64,000 nucleotides of DNA, taken from Uranotaenia lowii. Its lineage: Eukaryota; Arthropoda; Insecta; Diptera; Culicidae. Position 1 is the first letter of the stretch. Every line of letters starts with the position of its first letter. Below are positions 59,401 to 64,000 of the stretch, piece by piece. The stretch is taken from contig NC_073693.1 of NCBI RefSeq assembly GCF_029784155.1, positions 153,795,442-153,859,441 on the forward strand. The letters run 5' to 3'. Below the pieces are notes generated by a model. The model worked only from the letters and a program-made list of their open reading frames with translations, made no database searches and had not been told where the DNA came from. Made by a program: the position numbers and the translations under genes.

Positions 59401-60055
59401 AGGGAAGCGTAAGAATTATCCTTGAATCTTTTCGATACGTTAGATTGAGTTATTGTAACGAAGATTTCACACCACATAGCAGTATTCTAAGTTAGATCAG
59501 ACTAGTGCAGTGCATTTGTGCAGGGATACTTCGAGTGCCGTTTAGAATCGCAATACAAAAAGTGTGACGAATAATCACGATTCTTCTGATGTAGGCAATT
59601 TTTATTTCTGATCGTTTTCACGAGCAAAGCAATAATATAAGTACTACGGACGAAAATATATTCACAAATCACCTACCTGTACTTTTGCATGGAAGATAAA
59701 TTTAGATTACTAGGTCATTAATTTTGTATTATGTTTTTTTTCGTTTCAGGAAATCTGGAATAACAGTAATACTTCTAATGTAGCTGGAAGCTCTTACAAT
59801 AATATTGGAAACATACTCTCCAACTTGGAACTAATTGGCAACAACAGTAACTATGAGCAAACGTATGAAGCTGTACCGCCTAGTTCTAACGTGGATCAAC
59901 AGCAGCAGCAGCAGCAACAACAACAACAGCAACAATCTCAGCCATCTGTACAAATTCAACAAGGTCAGAGTAAACCCAATTACCACAAACATCAACAACA
60001 GCAGCAACAAGTTGGAATGATGAGTGTTGATGGCTCTATTGTTGCTCCACATCAC

Positions 60056-60087
<32 letters not shown>

Positions 60088-60288
60088 ATATTTCCCAGAG
60101 CAGCATCCACATGCTGCAGTACACCATCCACATCCACAGCACCACGGTTTACATCATCAACACCCAGTTCATCCAAGTCATCACCCTCAGCTACATGGAC
60201 ATCATGGACAACAACAGCAAACACCCAGTCCGCATCACCACCCACCCCATTTGCAACAGCAAATACAGGGCACCGCACAACAACAACA

Positions 60289-60320
<32 letters not shown>

Positions 60321-60601
60321 AGTTGCAACACCAGTACAATGCTCATATTCCGCACCATCAACTACATCATGGGCACAATCCAAATGCTGGTCCTCCGGGA
60401 GCTCATCATGGAGGACCTTCACATCAGCAGCTTCCTCATTCGCAGCAACAGCAACCAGGTATGAGTTACTCCAATCAATCACAGCATCCACAACAACAAG
60501 ATCATACTATTACAGACATATCGAAAACAAACAACTTGCAATTCGTTGACAGCTTCACAGAATCAATTGACTACCTGCAGCAATCGTTTCAGTACGTGTA
60601 A
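53449..60601 (+). CDS. C2H2 zinc-finger protein with duplicated finger cassette
   Basis: Probable nuclear DNA-binding regulator of about 1545 residues. Twelve exons, all GT-AG with consistent phase: 53449-53499, 53690-54651, 54720-54810, 55184-55334, 55404-55580, 55643-55818, 55884-56588, 56647-56770, 56853-57029, 57093-57268, 57334-58329, 59750-60601. The N-terminal region (exon 2) is finger-free and ends in an acidic stretch. Two fingers span exons 2-4, then seven fingers in exons 4-7 and seven in exons 8-11, 16 in all. Exons 7 and 11 share an identical 22-residue finger beginning ECNICNK. Both end in Ser/Gly/Pro- or Gln/His-rich linkers. The last exon is rich in Gln and His repeats and ends QSFQYV. 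The ATG at 53449 is chosen because it opens an in-phase first exon; an earlier 5' exon is possible. No BTB, ZAD or other named N-terminal domain is evident, and I cannot give a gene name. Confidence 0.88.
55184..56588 (+). repeat. First copy of the four-exon zinc-finger cassette
   Basis: Exons 4-7 with lengths 151, 177, 176 and 705. They pair one to one with exons 8-11. The cassette begins and ends in phase 0, with its last codons spelling Tyr-Gln before the donor. Confidence 0.85.
56647..58329 (+). repeat. Second copy of the four-exon zinc-finger cassette
   Basis: Exons 8-11 with lengths 124, 177, 176 and 996. The middle two exons have exactly the lengths of their partners, and intron phases (0,1,1,0,0) match. 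The last exon has a longer linker with a Gln tract and also ends Tyr-Gln. Confidence 0.85.
58330..59749 (+). other. Large last intron of the zinc-finger gene
   Basis: 1420-bp intron from GTAAGA to TTTCAG. It opens with an in-frame stop two codons after a short readthrough (VRK) and an AATAAA directly after the donor, so a transcript ending here is possible. I see no nested gene. Confidence 0.6.
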
Positions 60602-61041
60602 TAGTAAGTGGTAATATCTGTACAGTTTCGTACTCACGATTTTCCATATAGATGGGCCCGACCGGTGGCTCCTCCTCTATTATTTGTAGAAATGCAGTCC
60701 GGTTTGCGCGGTGATGTGCCTCTGTTTGTCACAGCTTTATGTTTTATTTGGTTCCGATTGGAATCTCTTGTTTCATATCAATCTCCGTTGGGATCTAACC
60801 GATACTATGATATACTTATTTTACGGGTTTCAACCTATCATGACACAGTAGAGGGTGATGCTGAAAAGGGGTTAAATAAAAAAAACATGTTCAGTTTTAA
60901 TTTCCAACCAACTGAAAAAATGATCACTGAACTATTGAGTTCTTCATAAAATTTTTGCTAAATCAGGTATTATGAATGGAAGGTAATCTACAACCAGGCA
61001 TTAAACAATTCAAGTTTAGTTCTACTTGCGCTTGCATTGAG
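60602..61041 (+). other. 3' UTR of the zinc-finger gene
   Basis: Follows the stop at 60599-60601. An AATAAA lies at 60875-60880, about 275 bases downstream, and is a plausible polyadenylation signal. The 113-codon frame here is not protein-like. Confidence 0.5.
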
Positions 61042-61668
61042 TTTTTTTTTTTTTTTTTTTTTTTTCTCTCTCTCTCTTTTGGCACGAACCTATCGGCCCA
61101 TAATGCCAAGTCTTGTGGATTTTGTTTTTGTCTGTTTTGTAAACAGTTCGCGTATATTTTAAAGCGACCGTTCGTTCTCATAGCGTGGGGTTAGAAATCC
61201 AGAGACAATTTTCAATGAGTTGTTGTGGTTTTTTTTTTGGGAAGGGGGTAAAAGGTGAAAGAGGTTTTGTATCTAAATATTCCTTTTTGTATTACGGAGA
61301 TATTCAACTAGTTGGTTAAGCTCTGTGGTGTTTTTATCTTTAAGTATTTCAATAAGTGGTTTGTTGTTGTTTAGTATACTATAATCTGATCTTAATTGAT
61401 TGAATTTATTACAGGTGTACAGAATATGGTTCAGGTCTTCAGTAGTTCCGCATGTTTCACAAAGGTCTGAGCTCACTAAATTCCATTTAGCTAGTCGGTC
61501 CTTGGTGGCTGTATGTCCTGTTTTAATCCTATTGAGGATTATGGTGTCAAGGGTGCTGATTACTATATTGTGAAACCAAGGTTTCAGATTTACTATTGGT
61601 GTGTGTTCGTAATGAAATATTCCTTTTTCAGTTGAGATTGTTTGGTAAGTATTTTGCCATTTTTTTAA
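61042..61668 (-). mobile_element. 3' end of a non-LTR retrotransposon (inverted piece)
   Basis: Minus-strand end of a LINE. Twenty-four T (61042-61065) represent its poly(A) tail, about 200 bp of 3' UTR follow, then the ORF2 C terminus up to about 61665. The protein stretch contains TGHTATKDRLAKWN and the knuckle CETCGTTEDLNHILYTC (CX2CX7HX4C), as found after RNase H in I/Jockey-type elements. It is truncated at about 61668, where a plus-strand part of a LINE begins. Confidence 0.8.
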
Positions 61669-62040
61669 AGTGCATTCCTCACTGCTCAAATCGCTACTTT
61701 TTCCCAACTTGTCAAAGAGAAACAACGAACCAACGAATCTCAATGCAGTTCCGAAAGTGACACCAGCATGGAAAGCAACAACTCTACCATCAGTAAGGCC
61801 TCAACCACCAAGCGTTTCTGGAAAACTTCATCAGACGATTCTCCACCTGGGGCCGAAACCAACCCACAAGATGACAATAAAATTCCAAATCGTCCCAAAA
61901 AGAAACGTCATCGAAGACCGAACAATGCCAATCTTCCAGCTAAAGACCTGACTGTTGACTCAAACCGACAAAACACCCATCCGACCCCAACGGTAAACCC
62001 ATCTTTCTTCCTAAAGGCCGGTAAGTCGAACCAACCATAG
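61669..62040 (+). pseudogene. LINE ORF1, C-terminal fragment
   Basis: Open frame of about 123 residues following a stop at 61666, rich in Ser, Asn and Lys/Arg (KKRHRRPNNANLPAKDL) and ending in TAG 78 bases before ORF2. Its place and composition fit the end of a LINE ORF1 (gag-like) protein. The 5' part is missing; the frame starts at the junction with the inverted 3' piece. Confidence 0.55.
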
Positions 62041-62118
62041 ATAAATTCCTACTATAGCTCCTGATTTTTTTCCACTATTTTAAATACTTCTGTTTATCAC
62101 TTTAATTCTATTACTATC

Positions 62119-64000
62119 ATGGCCAACAATAATCGCAATAGCCCAACACAAAAATCTACAACCAACTTCGCTATACAGTGGAACATCTTTGGTCTCAGAA
62201 CTCGACTACCTGAAATTCAACTACTTGCCTCTAAATACTCCCCAATCATTCTCGCTGTTCAAGAAACCCTCGCCCCACACTCATCAATACAAACTAACAT
62301 AATTAACGGCTACCACTTCTTGTCACATAAAAACCCCTCGAACCCCTACAGCAGAGGCGTAGGCCTCGGAATAAAAAATGGAATCCCATATTCTTTAGTT
62401 AACACAAATTCCTCCCTCAACACTATCTGCGTTCGTCTCGAAGCCCCCATCAAGATCTCTGTAGTTTCCCTTTATGCATCGCCGTCATTATCATACGAAG
62501 ACTACACCAAGGGCTTTGATGATCTGATCCCACAAATACCAACCCCTTTCATTCTACTTGGCGATTTTAACGCCCACTCTACTGAGTGGGGGAGTAAAAA
62601 CGTTGACCGAAAGGGTGAATTCATCGAGGACTTTGCCCAAACTAATTACCTAACCATCCTCAATGATGGCTCCCCTACACGTTTATGCCCCCGTACGGGC
62701 AACACGTCAGCTATTGACTTAAGCATAGTATCCTGGACTCTCGGGCCTAAATTCGGTTGGAAAGCCCTAGAAGACAACGGTGGGAGTGACCACTTTCCCC
62801 TCTTAATAAATCTGCAACACCCCTCCCCTGTAGCCGCCACAAGGCCTCGCTGGCGATACGATGAAGCCAACTGGGATGACTACCAAACCCACATTGAAAG
62901 TCTCCTCTCCGTTAACGACTCTATTTCCCTCGAACAATTCAACAACATCCTATTGGAAGCGGGTTCCAAATCTATTCCCCGGTCAAGCGGAACACCAGGT
63001 AAAACCTCGGTCCCATGGTGGGGGCCTGAGGTCCGAGAAGCCCTAAAAAAACGAAGGAAGGCTCTTCGACTCTTAAGACGTATTCCCAATGACCATCCCA
63101 ATAAACAAAATGCTTTAATATCTTTTAAAAATGCCAGGGCTGAAGCCAGATCCGCAGTTCGGACCGCGAAAAACAATTGTTGGCTTAAGTTTACCGAAGA
63201 AATTCACCCCAACACTCCTTCCAAAGTCCTTTGGAGCAAAATTAAAATCCTTAACGGAGAACCCCGCAAAAATCAGTTCCATTTGCTCCTTAACCAAAAC
63301 TACACCAATGACCCACTCCTTCTCGCCGAAGCCTTCTGCAAACATTTCTCCTCAACCAACACTGTCAATCAAAATTCAACACCTCCCGAAGAAACCCTCC
63401 CATCTTTTCCACATCTTTCTCTCAGCTGTTCCTACAACTCCGACTTTACCCTAGATGAACTCAACACGGCCCTTCATAAAGTCAAGGGTCTATCTTCAGG
63501 GCCCGATGACATCGGATACCCGTTTCTCAAAAACCTGCCCCTATCAGCCAAAACAACATTTTTAAATATAATCAACCAAATTTGGAATGATGGTTCGATA
63601 CCAAACAACTGGAAACGCGGTCTTGTTGTCCCTATCCCCAAGCCCCAAAAAGATCCAAGTAACATCGATAGTTATCGCCCTATCACTTTGATTGACTGCT
63701 CCGGCAAAATCATGGAAAGACTAGTCAATCACCGCCTCAACACCATTATTGATCAAAAACTACTCTTAGACGACCGTCAATACGCTTTCCGTCCCGGCCG
63801 ATCAACCGATGACTATCTTTGCCTCCTCGAGTGCATTCTGGATGATGCCTTAAGTCGAAGCCAACACATTGATCTATTATCACTGGACCTATCCAAAGCA
63901 TTTGATTGCGTCGAACATAACACCATACTCACCTCCTTGCGAGACTGGGGAATTTCCGGCAGATTATATCTATATATCCAAAGCTTTCTAACAAACCGTA
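62119..64000 (+). CDS. LINE ORF2: endonuclease and reverse transcriptase (runs off the window)
   Basis: ATG at 62119 (MANNNRNSP), open to the window end, at least 627 residues. The N-terminal APE-type endonuclease has AIQWNIFGL, the catalytic Glu in VQETL, GDFNAHSTEWG and the SDHFP motif. Reverse transcriptase follows (GPDDIGYPFLKNL, YRPITLIDCSGKIMERL, YAFRPGRSTDDYL, LDLSKAFDCVEH); the catalytic F/YADD box would lie beyond the window. This layout is typical of the I/Jockey group. No stop seen, so this part is well preserved. Confidence 0.88.
   Translation, partial: MANNNRNSPTQKSTTNFAIQWNIFGLRTRLPEIQLLASKYSPIILAVQETLAPHSSIQTNIINGYHFLSHKNPSNPYSRGVGLGIKNGIPYSLVNTNSSLNTICVRLEAPIKISVVSLYASPSLSYEDYTKGFDDLIPQIPTPFILLGDFNAHSTEWGSKNVDRKGEFIEDFAQTNYLTILNDGSPTRLCPRTGNTSAIDLSIVSWTLGPKFGWKALEDNGGSDHFPLLINLQHPSPVAATRPRWRYDEANWDDYQTHIESLLSVNDSISLEQFNNILLEAGSKSIPRSSGTPGKTSVPWWGPEVREALKKRRKALRLLRRIPNDHPNKQNALISFKNARAEARSAVRTAKNNCWLKFTEEIHPNTPSKVLWSKIKILNGEPRKNQFHLLLNQNYTNDPLLLAEAFCKHFSSTNTVNQNSTPPEETLPSFPHLSLSCSYNSDFTLDELNTALHKVKGLSSGPDDIGYPFLKNLPLSAKTTFLNIINQIWNDGSIPNNWKRGLVVPIPKPQKDPSNIDSYRPITLIDCSGKIMERLVNHRLNTIIDQKLLLDDRQYAFRPGRSTDDYLCLLECILDDALSRSQHIDLLSLDLSKAFDCVEHNTILTSLRDWGISGRLYLYIQSFLTNR

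Noticed and set aside
60036..60491. 151-codon Val/Ala-rich ORF on the minus strand
   Set aside because: It results from the CAG/CAA and CAT repeats of the zinc-finger gene's last exon read in reverse.

Overview
This window is nuclear DNA from an insect, most likely a culicine mosquito. The grounds are split genes with GT-AG introns, AT-rich spacers, a mariner-like element with the DD37E signature (the ITmD37E family, known to me chiefly from mosquitoes) and a short dispersed motif near 9100 that I associate with mosquito genomes. The species call is an inference. Most of the 64 kb is transposable elements, several nested in one another.

Layout. 1-6 kb: two tandem copies of a 1.2 kb element with inverted ends, then a tRNA-derived SINE. 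6.0-7.3 kb: a five-exon astacin metalloprotease gene (minus). 7.7-8.9 kb: a DD37E mariner with one frameshift. 9-14 kb: MITE-like inverted-repeat elements and a tandem array. 14.4-22.3 kb: an apparently intact Bel/Pao retrotransposon (minus) with two 634-bp LTRs and one 2214-residue ORF. 22.5-28.2 kb: a Ty1/copia element (plus) whose integrase is split by a 1.1 kb Transib-like element. 30.5-47.7 kb: a second Bel/Pao element (plus) split by a 9.2 kb Ty3/gypsy element (minus), whose own 5' LTR is split by a 441-bp MITE. 48-53 kb: repeats and small spliced-looking ORFs of uncertain nature. 53.4-60.6 kb: a twelve-exon gene for a protein of about 1545 residues with 16 C2H2 zinc fingers (plus). 61.0-64.0 kb: a non-LTR retrotransposon whose 3' end points left while its 5' half points right.

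The three complete LTR elements and the gypsy insert have target-site duplications, and their LTR pairs read identical by eye, so all look young. Joining across each insertion at its duplicated target restores the reading frame, which confirms the nesting order. The most unusual items are: (1) the gypsy element, whose 3.1 kb leader carries about 31 copies of a GCCACTCGAGGC-type site and four repeated stem-loops, and whose gag and pol seem to be joined in frame by a 133-bp intron; (2) the Transib-like element, whose ends look like V(D)J recombination signals with 23- and 13-bp spacers; and (3) the zinc-finger gene, in which a four-exon cassette is duplicated with phase-0 borders.
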